Shown: piece by piece, positions 24,676 to 35,199 of the stretch
Layout of the letters: every line of letters begins with the position of its first letter
Position numbering within the stretch: the first letter of the stretch is position 1
Assembly: GCA_003427395.1 (NCBI GenBank)
Contig: BFEA01000700.1
Coordinates: 108,690 to 172,689, forward strand
DNA length: 64,000 nt
Origin: Chara braunii
Lineage: Eukaryota; Streptophyta; Charophyceae; Charales; Characeae
Direction of reading: 5' to 3'
Program-made: the position numbers and the translations under genes
The notes under the pieces: generated by a model
What the model saw: the letters and a program-made list of their open reading frames with translations, nothing else
The model's database searches: none
Told to the model about the DNA's origin: nothing

Positions 24676-25079
24676 GTTTGGGGGCAGTGGTGGTTTAAAT
24701 CACCGGCGTGTTTCCTAGTCAAATTGCTGTGGCGCCGTCGTTAACGCACCTTGATTTTCAGAGCTTCGCCTGCGGAACCAAAACGGGCACACATGCCAGC
24801 GAAAACAAAAGAATGTCGTGGCCGCATTGGTTCGGCACTAATCGACGCGCAACATATGTCAACCTCAGGAAAAAGAGGCCCGGAAGTAACGGTGGTTTAA
24901 GGTACCTCGTTATGGAAGTATGAACGTGCCTTCAAAAGAGTAGCCAAAAGGTAGCTTTAGGGGAAGAGAATTGTTTAGCCAACTGCCGTTCCACGGGCAG
25001 ACACGCTATAGAATGATATGGCAAGAGTGCAACTGCTAGCATAGAAAACATTGATATCTGCACCCAGCTGCAATGACTT

Positions 25080-25205
25080 TCAAAAAAACGGCCCCCTGCA
25101 GTGCTAGTGGTGCTGGTCGAAACAGACACCACTAGCACTCGGGGAGAGGCTCCATCTATTGGTGGGGAGCATCACCTGCTGGAAACTGGGTCCAACGTCC
25201 ATATA
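25080..25205 (-). repeat. LINE 3'-end hairpin module, antisense
   Basis: On the minus strand it reads 'gttggacccagtttccagcaggtgatgctccccaccaatagatggagcc', then a strong hairpin (CGAGTGCTAGTGGTG...CACCACTAGCACTGC). It has the same head as the copies at 24,237 and 29,872, with a different distal stem-loop. Confidence 0.65.
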
Positions 25206-25499
25206 CAAAAGGATTCAGGATGACCTCAGGAAAAGTAATTGAGAAAACGTCTGCCAACATTGGTTGCTTTAGTGTCCAGATGAATAACTGTGCAGGTTTT
25301 TGAGAAATAGGGTGAAACCTCACTGGGCCTCGTTCGACACCAGTTGAACTCAAGGGTTGAAGGAAAATTCTTCGTTCGACCCCACCCTAACCTGGCCGCG
25401 GAGTTGTTTCTACTTTCCGGCTCTCTACTGCTAGCCCTCGAAACTCAAGTGTCGCGGGGGCAAATTCGCACTTGAGCTCAAGGTACCTCTTCGGGGAGC

Positions 25500-25749
25500 C
25501 TTCTTGAGTTCAAGTGCCAGTGGATACCGCCAACACTCCAAGTGTTGTTGTTGTTGTTGTTGTTTTTTTTTTTTTTATTTATTTTTATTTTATTTATTTT
25601 TGCGCAAACAGCGATCTTGGTCCAGGATTGGTCAAGCCGTGGGGTTCGGTTTCAAGTGCAATCGTTTCAAGTATTTTGTGAAGTGCACATTGAACGAAGA
25701 TTGCAGTAAGTATTTTTTAATCATGATTTTCGGGTTAGGGCGCACTTGA
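25500..25749. other. Simple repeats upstream of LINE B
   Basis: (TTG)n at about 25,542-25,561 and T-rich 'tttatttatttttatttta' follow an inverted pair around 'cttgagctcaag' (25,470-25,481). No gene is recognised. Confidence 0.5.
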
Positions 25750-25763
25750 GACTCTAGGGTTCT
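25750..25763 (+). repeat. Target-site duplication, left, of LINE B
   Basis: GACTCTAGGGTTCT is found again exactly at 33,379-33,392, two bases after the poly(A) tail of LINE B. This gives a 14 bp duplication, a normal length for L1-type insertion. It fixes both ends of the element. Confidence 0.85.
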
Positions 25764-26542
25764 CCAGCCTCAGATGATTTTTGGGACAAAACCTACATAC
25801 AGTTGGTGGACATGCTCATTGGCAGTTCAAGTTTGAAAGAGGTTTTGGAGAAAGGTCTGCCAATGGGAGCCCATTGGCGAGTAGTTAGCCAGAGAATGCT
25901 GATGGTGGTAATCTCGAAGTTTTGTCCCCCCGCCTCACAGGAAGATGCAAAACAAGAAAGAGGTGAAAATTCCATTTTGGTTGTACCGATTTCACCAGCA
26001 CAATCAATAGATGAGAAGGACATGGCCTGGACTCAAGAGGACTCTAGCAGTACCGCTTCAGATGGTTCTTCTCTGGATAAATCACAAACAGACCAAGAAG
26101 AAGATAACTTTGAAAACAAAATTGATAATAATAATAAAAAATATTGATAATAATTGACAACCCTGGGGAGACAAATATGTGTGCTTCCCAGGGAGCAGAA
26201 AAAATCATTTCAGTGGAGGATATACAGGATGATATGGTTTCTCATAACACTGAGGACCAGCAGCTACGGATTGGTGGAACACAACAACAGCAGGCTCAGC
26301 AAGTGGAGCACCAAATACAAGGCAATGTAAATGGAGATGGGGTGTCTCATCACACAGAGAGTCTGCAAATACAAAACGGTGAGATGCAGCAATCCATAGT
26401 GCTACAACTCCCAATGGATCAGCAGCTGGCTCCACAAGTGGGACACCAAGGACATGAAAAAGAAAAGGGGGAGCTGGGACAACTGCAAGACACATATGAA
26501 CTGCAGCAACCACAACTGCACCAAGGTCAACAGGCACCATAG
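25764..26542 (+). pseudogene. LINE B ORF1 remnant
   Basis: The first frame (to 26,147) includes LVDMLIGSSSLKEVLEKGL and 'ISKFCPP'. This aligns with LVPLLETSPSLRSALEQGL and 'ALRFQPP' of the ORF1 at 58,295-59,422. A frame change near 26,144 leads to a Gln-rich segment (to 26,542) with DQQLAPQVGHQ, again matched in the other copy near 59,550. L1 ORF1 proteins bind element RNA. No RRM or CCHC knuckle is visible here, so RNA binding is inferred from position only. Confidence 0.7.
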
Positions 26543-27130
26543 GACATACGGTTGCTGCAACTGTAGACAGGACATGCACTTATGAAAGTATAAAGTCGGC
26601 AGAGTCTGCAGCAGACGCACATGCAAAATCTGGGGCAACAACAGTCTCAAGAACAGATGTCCCAGACACCTCAAGAGCAACAACAACTCCCTTTGGACCA
26701 AAGGAAGAGTACAACACCTCAGAGCCAGAATGGTCCCTAGGGGCTCATCTCCTTTCCCCCGCCCATCATGCAGGAAATAGGGCAAAGGCAAAAATTACAA
26801 CATCTGTTGGAAAAAGGGCAGGTGGTTAAAGCACGAACATCCAAGGGAAATCTCATCATACCAGTACGGAAGAAAGGAGGGAAGTGGGAAATAGGTCTCT
26901 CACCAATTAGGCAGGACCAGTATGGGGGAGTCACATGGTGTGGTAGATAAAACCTTCAAATGAGATCTACACGATTTTTGTGCTTCGTCTTACGGAGAGG
27001 AATTCTACAGACACCCTCAGACCTGGACACTAGTAGGTGGGTACGTCTATGAGGTGGATAGGACATCACAAGGTGAGGTAGGGGATAGAGGGTTCTAACT
27101 CACAGAAGGAATGGAGACACTCCAAACCTA

Positions 27131-27432
27131 TTATGGGAAGAACCATTCTTGGCACAAAGCTACTAGCTTGTCAGCGGATATAGATTTGATATCACTTAAT
27201 GTAAATGGTCTTGCCACGCCAGATGCGGAAAAAAAAAAAGCCTCGTCAGAATAGCTCAAGGGGGTAGGCAGTTGTACGTGTTATGGAAAGAACCATTATT
27301 GGCACAAAGCTACTAGGTCAGCGGATATAGATTTGAGGTCACTTAATGCACATGATCTTGCCACGACAGATGAAGAAAAAAGAAAAGCCTCGTTAGAACA
27401 GCTCAAGGGTGTAGGTAGGCAGTTGTACGTGG
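27131..27432 (+). repeat. 150 bp tandem duplication at the endonuclease start
   Basis: The stretch 'ggaagaaccattcttggcacaaagctactag' through 'ctcaagggggtaggcagttgtacgtg' (27,131-27,279) is repeated at 27,281-27,432 with small indels and substitutions. Both copies contain the start of the endonuclease domain (DLISLNVNGLA in copy 1, degraded to DLRSLNAHDLA in copy 2). Confidence 0.85.
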
Positions 27433-28447
27433 CCAGACATCATATGCATACAAAAAACTCATCTCACAGATTCACCGACACACCAGAGAGTACACAATAT
27501 TGTATGACCTTTTCAAAACGTCAGCGCTCCAACACCTAGGAGTGGCAATATGGATAACCCCAGAGTCGCGAGCAGAGATAGTATATTGGGCAGCAGACAG
27601 AGAAAAAGGCCAGTGGGTCTATGCATTATTCATGTTAGAATTAGAAATATTTTGCGCTATAAACATATATGGTCCGAACGATCCAGAAGAGAGGATCGAT
27701 TTCTTTCAGGAAATCAGAATGCAAATCCCTCATGGGATACCGATCATAATGGTAGGGGATTTCAACGCAGCCCCTAATAGATGGTTGGATCGTTGGAAAT
27801 TACCCTCTCCCTGCCCGACCGATATAGAAGAAGACGAATAAATTATAAGAAGGTTGTGTGAAGCGCAACGTTTGTATGACGCATATAGAAGAAATTTTCC
27901 TCACGAGCGTTTATTCACCTACATACGCAATAGCCATACGCCGCATCAATCTAGGTCCATAATGGATCTAATTCTAATGTCCAAAGATCTTGATCGTGCT
28001 CTGCTATGGGCAACTATCTTTCCTGGGCAAGGGGCGGCTCATGAACTGGTTTTTTCGTTTAGGAAAAAACCTGATCAGGGGAAGAGATTCCATAAACTTA
28101 ACACTTTCTTGTTAAGCCAGAATCAATTCAGACAGTATATCAGGGATGTGTGGGAATATCGGCACTCGACAAAGAAAAAATGCTATTCCTTCATCGTTTG
28201 GTTCAACAATGGTTTGACTTTCTTATCTAAGAAATGTAATGATTTTTTCAAACTACAAGCAAAATCCCGCTATCTTCAGGAAATGAACATCCAAGAAAAA
28301 ATCATAAATTACGAACTTCATGAGCAATCTAGTAACCATCATAACCAAGAAAACATCCAAGACCTCCGGAACCAACTTTTAACCTTTGCTTCAACATCGC
28401 TGACAAAGACAAATTGTCAAAGGAAAATAAAAACAATTCTTGACTGA
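27170..28447 (+). pseudogene. LINE B ORF2 endonuclease domain (APE-type)
   Basis: Motifs of the apurinic-like endonuclease of L1 elements appear in order: SLNVNGL (27,190), LGVAIWI (27,536), INIYGPNDPEERIDFF (27,655), the metal/catalytic GDFNAAPNRWLDR (27,757) and SIMDLILMSKDL (27,957). A stop at 27,839 and frame changes break the reading. 27,854-28,447 is open for 197 codons and includes the linker to RT. The enzyme nicks target DNA for target-primed reverse transcription; this copy cannot do so. Confidence 0.82.
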
Positions 28448-28719
28448 GGGTCAAATGAATGTTTCATTTTCTGTGTTAGCTAAAGCAAGAGTAAGACGTA
28501 CAACTATTGAAGTTTTTTTTTATCCAGAGGATGTATCATATATCCCATTGACAACTTCGTCGCCAGACAATCTCAAGATAACTTATTATTTTTTTTCTGA
28601 AACTTTTCACCTCCTCCAAGACCCCATCACTTCAACTAGAAGATGATCAGATAATCGAGCAGTTTCTCTCCCCTTTGACAAAGACATTCATACAAGAACA
28701 AAATAATCATTTAAAATGA

Positions 28720-29730
28720 CCCTGACTGAGGAGGAAATTTTTACAACCCTCCTACAGATGGATGAGGATAAAATGTCAGAAGTGGATGAATTTCCTAAAG
28801 AGTTTTGGGAAGTAATGTGACCCTCTTTCTCCTTAGACTTTATGAATTTTTTGATTCAGTCAAAAAGTCAGGAGCTATGGGAGAACAGGTGGGACCAGGT
28901 ATCCTCACCCTACTTTAAAAAAAGGGTGAAAAGGCAAATATTAGGAACTATAGACCCATCACCCTGCTCACCGTTGTCTACAAAATTTTAGCTAAAGCCC
29001 CGACCAATCGCATGATTCCAATTATGACAAATATCATTCATCCATCTCAAAGCGGTTTTATCAATGGACGACATATACATGATAATGTCCTTCTAATTAA
29101 TGAAATGAGTAAGTTAACGCATCAAGGAAAACAAAATGCAGCCTTTGTGTTCATAGATTTTGAGAAAGCTTATAACCACGTGGATTGATGTTTTTTTGAA
29201 GCTTGTCTACTAAAGATGAACTTTGGGCCTATTATGCGTAATTGGGTTCGTATTCTACATTCAAACCCAACTACGAGAGTATTGGTCAATGGTCTCCTCT
29301 CACCAGAAATTATGTTACAAAGTTCAATAAGGCAGGGGGACCCTTTAGCGCCTTTTATTTTCTTGATTATAATGAAAGAACTAGGGACAAATTTGAAAAC
29401 AAATCGTAATCTCATACGTCTTCAATTTGTAGGTGTCCCTGAAGAGGCAATCCTTATTCATTCAATGTTTGCAGATGACCTCTGAGTCACTATTATGATG
29501 GAGACATCACATTCAAATATGGAAGAAATCCTAACTTTAATGAATAAATTCTCGCAAGTATGAGATATGGTGGTAAATTGGGGAAGTAAAACACAAGGAT
29601 GGTGAATCCATTCAAATGGTATTAGACCCCCAGAGATTCCTCGAGTCAGTTGGTTTCCACTCGACGCTCCAATTCGTTTCTTGGGAGTAATCCTAACAAC
29701 CCAAGGAAGACCCGCTACTAATCATGACTG
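28720..29730 (+). pseudogene. LINE B ORF2 reverse transcriptase domain
   Basis: Non-LTR RT blocks are visible across frames: NYRPITLLTVVYKILAK (28,950), SQSGFINGRHIHDNVLL (29,046), FIDFEKAYNHVD (29,152), SSIRQGDPLAPFIFL (29,322), the catalytic FADDL (29,468) and RFLGVILTTQGR (29,671). Stops follow FEKAYNHVD and FADDL. The domain copies element RNA at the nicked site. It is cut after block 7 by the antisense insertion at 29,732. Confidence 0.85.
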
Positions 29731-29731
29731 A

Positions 29732-30790
29732 TTTTTTTTTTTTTTTGAAAGACCCTTGTGCGAGACCTCTATCCTGGTGGTGGTAAGAGAACCACCGGGA
29801 TTGAGGCTTTGCCTAGCGGGCTGCTCCATCTATTGGTGGGGAGCAAAACCTGCTGGAAACCGGGTCCAGCGTCACGGTCCCACAAATACATCTTTGCCAC
29901 ACAGTACATGAATCAGAGTGACGCCAAAGTGCTGGGAACCGGGTCCAGCGTCCCATATCAGCTCTACTCTTCAATACCTAACCTGCAGCAGAGTCGGGTA
30001 TTGGGGGGGGGCACCGGGGGGCACGATGGAGCCTCCCTCCATCCCCTAGCCTCTGCCATCCACCCACTATCCTCATGGCGCCCCTTGAAGCAGCAGAAAC
30101 AGCCTGCAGTGGCATCAACTTAGATCAACTGAAGTCTTTTTTTGAGAAAAATTGAAGAGTACTGAAAGTTCTGATGATTGTGTGGGGAACCTCACCTGCT
30201 GGGAACCGGGCCCAGCGTCCCATGAAGGTTATGTTTAAAAAAACTGGAGTGCTATAAGGGCTGAAAATGAAAGACTTGAAAATAACTGAAGTGAGCTACC
30301 CAACGGCTGCAATCATGCTGCATCCTACTAATTTCTCTACACAGTACCTCGTTAAATAACTCTAGATAACTCTAAGTCCCTAGATATTCCTCTAGCGCCA
30401 GCGGGTGGGGGGGGAAGGGGTCACCAAAATCTTGTGCGGGTCTCAACTGCTCGCTGGGATTCACCTTGGTACAGTCCTTGAAATGAAGATGATAGTCTCT
30501 TCCCAGGTCTTTCTCTTGTCCCTCTCCTTGTCCTTCGTTCTGCTGATCCAACCTGTCTCCTGTCCAACTCACCTTCGCGACCCAGCCCTCCCTCTCCCCT
30601 CCCAGCCAACTCTCGAAAAACCGGGAAATATTGTTCTTAATGTCCCTTCTACTGTGCAGCCGGCCCATATTTTCCTCAACTCTCTGCCATTGCGCCGCGA
30701 TCTCATGCTGGAAGAGCAGCCTTATCTGTTCTGTGACTTCCCCCTCCTCCACCCTTGGATATCAGGTCCAACTATGGACAAAATGAGTAA
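29732..30790 (-). mobile_element. LINE E, antisense 3' fragment nested in LINE B
   Basis: Read on the minus strand, 30,752-30,372 is a 126-codon frame whose FESWLGGEREGWVAKVSW matches the C-terminus of LINE A (FVLDWLGGAGERSLGEVTW). It is followed by a 3' UTR with three hairpin modules (near 30,210, 29,965 and 29,872), the last continuing to an A-tail seen as T15 at 29,732-29,746. Reading of LINE B ORF2 stops at this T-run and resumes near 30,800. A target-site duplication is not clear. Confidence 0.82.
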
Positions 30791-30937
30791 ATGACGGAAC
30801 CAACATACTTCAATTTTTGGAAGGACCTTAATAATAAACAATGTAATCCTAGCATCCACCTGATACAAATCAGCATTATGGTGTGTTAGTAGGAAGAGAA
30901 CCAAAACCCTTCAGAGAAAAGTTACAACCTTTCTATG

Positions 30938-31302
30938 GAGGGGTGATCACGAAAGAAATAGGGTCATACCAAGGGGGGGGTGTTGGATCCAACTTTACAA
31001 TATCCAGCCCTCTCGGCTCAATGGTTAAAAAAAATAATCTTCTCATGGAAAGCCATGACCCTGCAGCAGATTCGAAGGTTGGCACCCCGGTCCACGAAAA
31101 ATATTCAACCCCTTACCTGGGAGGGGTGATCACGAAAGAAATAGGGTCGTACCAAGGGGGTTTGGGGGTGTTGGATCCAACTTTACAATATCCAGCCCTC
31201 TCGGCTCAATGGTTAAAAAAAATAATCTTCTCATGGAAAGCCATGACCCTGCAGCAGATTCGCAGGTTGGCACCCCGGTCCACGAAAAATATTCAACCCC
31301 TC
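30938..31302 (+). repeat. 182 bp tandem duplication inside LINE B
   Basis: 'ggaggggtgatcacgaaag' to 'tattcaaccccttacct' at 30,938-31,119 is repeated at 31,120-31,302 with very few differences (an indel in the G-run after 'accaaggggg' and isolated substitutions). It is recent relative to the decay of the LINE, or an assembly duplication. Confidence 0.9.
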
Positions 31303-31319
31303 ACCTGGGTGGAAGATAG

Positions 31320-31731
31320 ATTTTGGCGTATCCCTAGAGAGTTTGGAAGAAAGATACATCATTAAACTGACATTTCGTTACAACTGACATTTTTTTCTAA
31401 ACTCACGAAATCGATGTCCCCATGACGTCGGATGATCAGATCATCGGGTGTCGTGGCGACTCCCGATGATCTGATCATCGGATGTATGTTAATGGTACTT
31501 TACGTTGAGGTACATCAGATGGACAAAGTGACATAACCACTTTCTCACCCAACGAGCAATGAAATTTTGACCAAGTCCACTTTCGTGAATTTAGAAAAAA
31601 ATGTCAGATTTAACGAAATGTCAATTATTAGCCAAGTCATTGAAATGATTGTGGATGCTATCTATGAATTGCCCTCTTCTACTGGGCCTCATAAAGCATT
31701 GCGCAAAGTACGAAATTTTGGCGTATCCCTA
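31320..31731. mobile_element. Insertion with 17 bp duplication in LINE B, carrying a MITE
   Basis: ATTTTGGCGTATCCCTA occurs at 31,320-31,336 and exactly again at 31,715-31,731. Skipping the 395 bp between repeat ends leaves the ORF2 frame continuous from FWRIP onward, so this is an insertion with target duplication. Inside it, 31,368-31,623 is a 256 bp palindromic element. Confidence 0.8.
31368..31623. mobile_element. 256 bp MITE with 45 bp TIRs and inner hairpin
   Basis: The left end TGACATTTCGTTA..CTGACATTTTTTTCTAAACTCACGAAA is matched by the inverted right end (tttcgtgaatttagaaaaaaatgtcag..taacgaaatgtca). Each TIR contains the 'tgacattt' word twice. A second hairpin sits in the centre (31,431-31,478), with arms GATGATCAGATCATCGGG and CCCGATGATCTGATCATC. 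TA flanks both ends loosely, suggesting a TA-targeting (mariner/Stowaway-like) element, but this is inference. Confidence 0.82.
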
Positions 31732-33282
31732 CAGCTCGGGCACAATCAAGGGAGGCAGGAGTTGGAGGAGCAACAATAACAAATCTATTGTTAAATAAAT
31801 TTTGGGTCTGTCTTTTGAAAACATGGTGTCGCCTGCCATTGCCAGATAGGTTATTTCCCTCACGGTATGAGGAGGTACTTCGTCAACCTCTTTTTGGAAA
31901 TAGATGGATTACTGACCAGAATGACTGCATTTTCAACAACTCAGATTCTCCGTGATCCCAGTGGGTCAAAAGGGGGGTAGTAAGGGTGAAGGTTATATGG
32001 GACCGAGGAACGAAAGATTGGAAATCGTCAGGCCAACTGAAGGAAACCCTAAGATATCCTCGTCAACTAACTCAAAACCTAGACCAAATTATTTTCTCAG
32101 TCCCTCTAGACTGGGTTAAAACGCCGAAAAAGGGATCAGGTTCAAGGAGGCAGACTGGGTAGCAGGATGTGATACAAACGGACAACTTTTGGTGGGTCAA
32201 GTGATCCACTTGTTACCCCAAGGAGTAATTGTTTGTGTAACACCGATAGATAAGGATCATACTGTTTCCGTGACCCCTTCAGATAGGGTGTTTTTTTTTA
32301 TTCCCCTCACCACATGTATCGCATCAGAGTTATTTTTATCTCCTCCATCAAAGGTTGGCGCTCCTTCCATACTGAAATACCTATCCCAAAACTCCCCTTT
32401 GACCCTGCAGAGTGGATATGGCAGACAAATAAAAAGGGGAAACCTCATTCGCTATAATCTCTCACAGTCAAGGCATCCTATCGGCTTGTAAGACCAAGGG
32501 TGGATATATCAGCAATTCTGCAAGAACGATGGGCGCGATATTTGAATGTTGATTCACAACTTCTTAGGAATGTCAAAATTTTCAAGTATGTCAAACAACG
32601 TCCTGCCAAGTTTGCATCCCTCCAGTGGCAGATCGCTCATCGCTGCCTACCTACAAATGATTGGCTAGTTTACCATTCGTCACTGGAGCAGCAAGGTTTG
32701 GCCACTCCTTGGTGTCCTTTTTGTTTATCAACTTTTCCCTCGAGGAAAATCCTGGAAACCATTGAACATATTTTTTTGCAATGTTCAGGCTCGGTCCTCT
32801 TATGGAGAAGAGGGGACTGCATCTGGAAAAGTCTAACAGGGGAGGACTGACCTTGGGATTGGAAGACAACTTTACTGGGTAGGTGGGATCCACTCGATTT
32901 CTCTCTTTCAAACTTTCAGAGTAACCTTTTTGAAATTGGTCGTAAAGCAGTATTATGGACCATATGGTCCAGACGTTGTGTAAGAGTAAGAGAAAGAATC
33001 CGTTTAGAAGGTCTAGAGGTTGCTGAACTTTGTCCATTTCATACAAACAGAAATCAAGGCTCACTGGTCGACCTTAATGTTTTTTCACCAAAAAAAAGAT
33101 AGTCTTGGACAGTCTTAGAGAGTTCTGGTTGGGAGTCTAGGGTTTCTGAGCATTCAAGAAGAGATCAGTAGTCATTCATAGTTTTTTCAAGTCTCTTGAA
33201 TTTCTCCAATAGTTCTCAGATTGATTCTCAGCCGAAGCCGGGTAATGGTCCCGGTATCTCAAATGACTTGTGTAACTCTATA

Positions 33283-33339
33283 TGGGACCCTCGGCCTGGT
33301 TCCCAACACGTGCTGCTCCCAACGAATAGATTGTCGCAT

Positions 33340-33376
<37 letters not shown>
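33283..33376 (+). promoter_or_regulatory. LINE B 3'-terminal hairpin module and poly(A)
   Basis: 'gggaccctcggcctggttcccaacacgtgctgctcccaacgaatagattg' lies directly before an A-run at 33,343-33,376, just inside the target-site duplication. This fixes the module as the true 3' end of the LINE RNA. In related 3' ends a stem at this place may serve as the reverse transcriptase recognition structure. Confidence 0.6.
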
Positions 33377-33378
<2 letters not shown>

Positions 33379-33392
33379 GACTCTAGGGTTCT
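33379..33392 (+). repeat. Target-site duplication, right, of LINE B
   Basis: This is GACTCTAGGGTTCT, identical to 25,750-25,763. Confidence 0.85.
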
Positions 33393-33524
33393 TTTGTGGT
33401 GTTGAACAAACCCCTTTGCCCTGTATCGGGCGGCAGACACTTATTCCTAAGAACTATTTCCCCCCTCCCTCAGCTGCCCCTCCCCACCCTGCCTCCATGC
33501 CATAGACCAGCAAAATTAGTGCTG

Positions 33525-33643
33525 GCTACCATCTTCACCCGAATGGAACGGTGGGTCATTATCACTGTATTTTGGCCACCGTTTTGTCTGGATACAACGA
33601 TAATGACCAGGCGTTTAATTCAGGTGGAGATGGAGATGGTAGC
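33525..33643. mobile_element. Palindromic mini-element P1, copy 1
   Basis: The left arm 'gctaccatcttcacccgaatggaacggtgggtcattatcactgtattt' is answered by an inverted right arm 'gatacaacgataatgaccaggcgtttaattcaggtggagatggagatggtagc'. The element is about 119 bp and almost entirely self-complementary. Three related copies lie at 43,811-43,926, 49,288-49,399 and 57,880-58,005. No coding sequence. Confidence 0.8.
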
Positions 33644-33799
33644 TGAATGTCCTGTGGACCACCGCCATGCCTTTCCCTCTCTTCCCATCCAGCCTTTTTT
33701 GGCATGCACTGCCAGACTCTATCTGGCAGAGGGTTGGCTGGACCACCTCCATAGAATGTACAAACAGGTTTACGAGCCTTGCAGTTGAAAGCACCAGTG

Positions 33800-34680
33800 G
33801 TTCGAACCTGCAAGTGTGATGGCTAAGAGGATACCATGAGAAGACTTGGAAAAGACTCTGTGGCACTGCAGTTGTCGTTTTGTGTGTGTGTGTCGGAGTG
33901 CACTATGCGCCTCTTCCAGTTTTTTTTGGCCGCCTATCTAATGTTGTTGCAAGCTTCTCTCTCTTTTATGGTACTACTGAGTTCAAAAATACACCCATTT
34001 ATTCTGTCGAAAGAATGCACCTGCGGAACCGGATGTCCTGGTGCAGACACTGGAATGGATTCTGACAGGGCTACTGCTCTCAATGCAACAGAAAAGGCGT
34101 GTCAGCAAAAGACGTGGCCATATGAGCTGTAACTGCTAGGAGTACATATAAAGACCATGCATTTGATTGGGGGAAGACGAAAGTGCCACGTGGCAGCTTT
34201 GTCTTTTTCAAATAGGCTCTTCCAGCACTTTTTCTTTTTTCGTCTTTTTCTCTTCAATAATACGGTATCCATCGGGAGCTCAGCACTTCCATGGGCGTAC
34301 CACTCAGCCACATGGACTGGATCTGCCACATTATTTTTGAGGCGCGTCAACAAATAGGTCTAGGTGTCGCTCCGCTACTCACCAACTGTCTTTATTTTTA
34401 TTTATTTATTTTTTTTAATTTTTTTTTTTTACCAACTGTCTTCAAACCAACAGTACATTTCCCAGCCAAAGAATAAAACATGTGGTTTGCATGCCGTCGC
34501 AACATTCGGGGCGGGCCTCGGGAGCAAAATGGCTGGTGGCGACATCCAAAAGGAGTCCCACACAAGTTCATTTTCTTTGGGCGCGCAAGGCTTTCCAGCC
34601 CTGGAGAAAAGTGCACTGGAAGTATTGGTGGTTTGATTACAAAAATATACTGCCAGAACGTGGAGAGAGAGACATGCCTA
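33800..34680. other. Unassigned DNA
   Basis: T-rich patches (34,387-34,432) and short frames only. A B-box-like 'ggttcgaacc' at about 33,791 is isolated, with no convincing A box at the right spacing. Confidence 0.4.
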
Positions 34681-34687
34681 TCCCTTT

Positions 34688-34785
34688 CACATTTGGTGCT
34701 GTGAGGCCATAGGGCATCGGAAAAGGGAATCGAGTGCACATTTGGTGCTGTGTGGCCATAGGGCATCAGAAAAGGGAATCGAGTG
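34688..34785. repeat. 49 bp tandem duplication
   Basis: 'cacatttggtgctgtgaggc' to 'gggaatcgagtg' (34,688-34,736) repeats at 34,737-34,785 with two differences. Confidence 0.9.
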
Positions 34786-35066
34786 CATCTTCCCACAGAA
34801 AATGAACAGGTTCATCCGTTTGCTATAAATAGTCATCGTTAAAAAAATAAAAATAAAATAAAATAAATAAATAGTCATCGATGTATTTTGTCACCTCTCG
34901 TGCGCAGGTGCACTCATTTCCCTTTCGTTTCATGTGCCCTGTGGCAAGGTCCATACTCACAGTGGGAATGTCTCCATTAATAATGCCAATGATTGCCATC
35001 AGATACATCCAAGAAAGTACGACGAGAAGGCCCTCAGACTGTCGGAGAGAAAATGCCAACAATCAA

Positions 35067-35177
35067 GGGCCCGGGGCAAGGTCCCACTTGCGCAACTTAG
35101 GAGATTTGGGCCGTTGATCTTTGCTATCTATGGTCCGTATCTCTTAATTCGTGCAAGTGGGACCTAGCCCCCGGACC
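35067..35177. mobile_element. Palindromic mini-element P4
   Basis: The left arm 'gggcccggggcaaggtcccacttgcgcaacttaggagat' is answered by the inverted right arm 'atctcttaattcgtgcaagtgggacctagcccccggacc'. The element is about 111 bp. Its outer arm 'ggggcaaggtcccact' resembles the outer arm of family P3 at 41,985-42,000 ('gggaccttgccccaggggc'), so P3 and P4 may share terminal sequence. Confidence 0.78.
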
Positions 35178-35199
35178 TATCTCGGTCGTTACACCCATG

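Larger units (their letters stand above)
30800..33064 (+). pseudogene. LINE B ORF2 C-terminal region with zinc knuckle
   Basis: Homology to LINE C (52,700-51,350, minus) and LINE A continues here. Features are FWRIP at 31,321 and 31,716, RYEEVLRQPLFGNRWI (31,866), ILQERWARYLNVDSQLLRN (32,512), FASLQWQIAHRCLPTN (32,608) and the zinc knuckle WCPFC...ETIEHIFLQC (32,717-32,785). This region is typical of plant L1 ORF2 tails. Frames are broken by a tandem duplication (30,938-31,302) and an insertion (31,337-31,731). Confidence 0.8.
25764..33376 (+). mobile_element. L1-like LINE B, 7.6 kb, TSD-flanked, with nested insertions
   Basis: The order is: ORF1 remnant (from 25,764), endonuclease (from about 27,170), reverse transcriptase (28,720-29,730), antisense LINE insertion (29,732 to about 30,790), ORF2 continuation (about 30,800-33,060) broken by a 395 bp insertion, 3' hairpin module (33,283) and poly(A) (33,343-33,376). 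It is flanked by the 14 bp duplication GACTCTAGGGTTCT. It is 5'-truncated: ORF1 begins at a point that lies about 200 residues into the homologous frame at 58,295. Stops and frameshifts are frequent, so it is inactive. Confidence 0.88.

Noticed and set aside
33780-33800. tRNA gene from 'ggttcgaacc'
   Set aside because: The B-box-like word is not accompanied by an A box or an acceptor stem.
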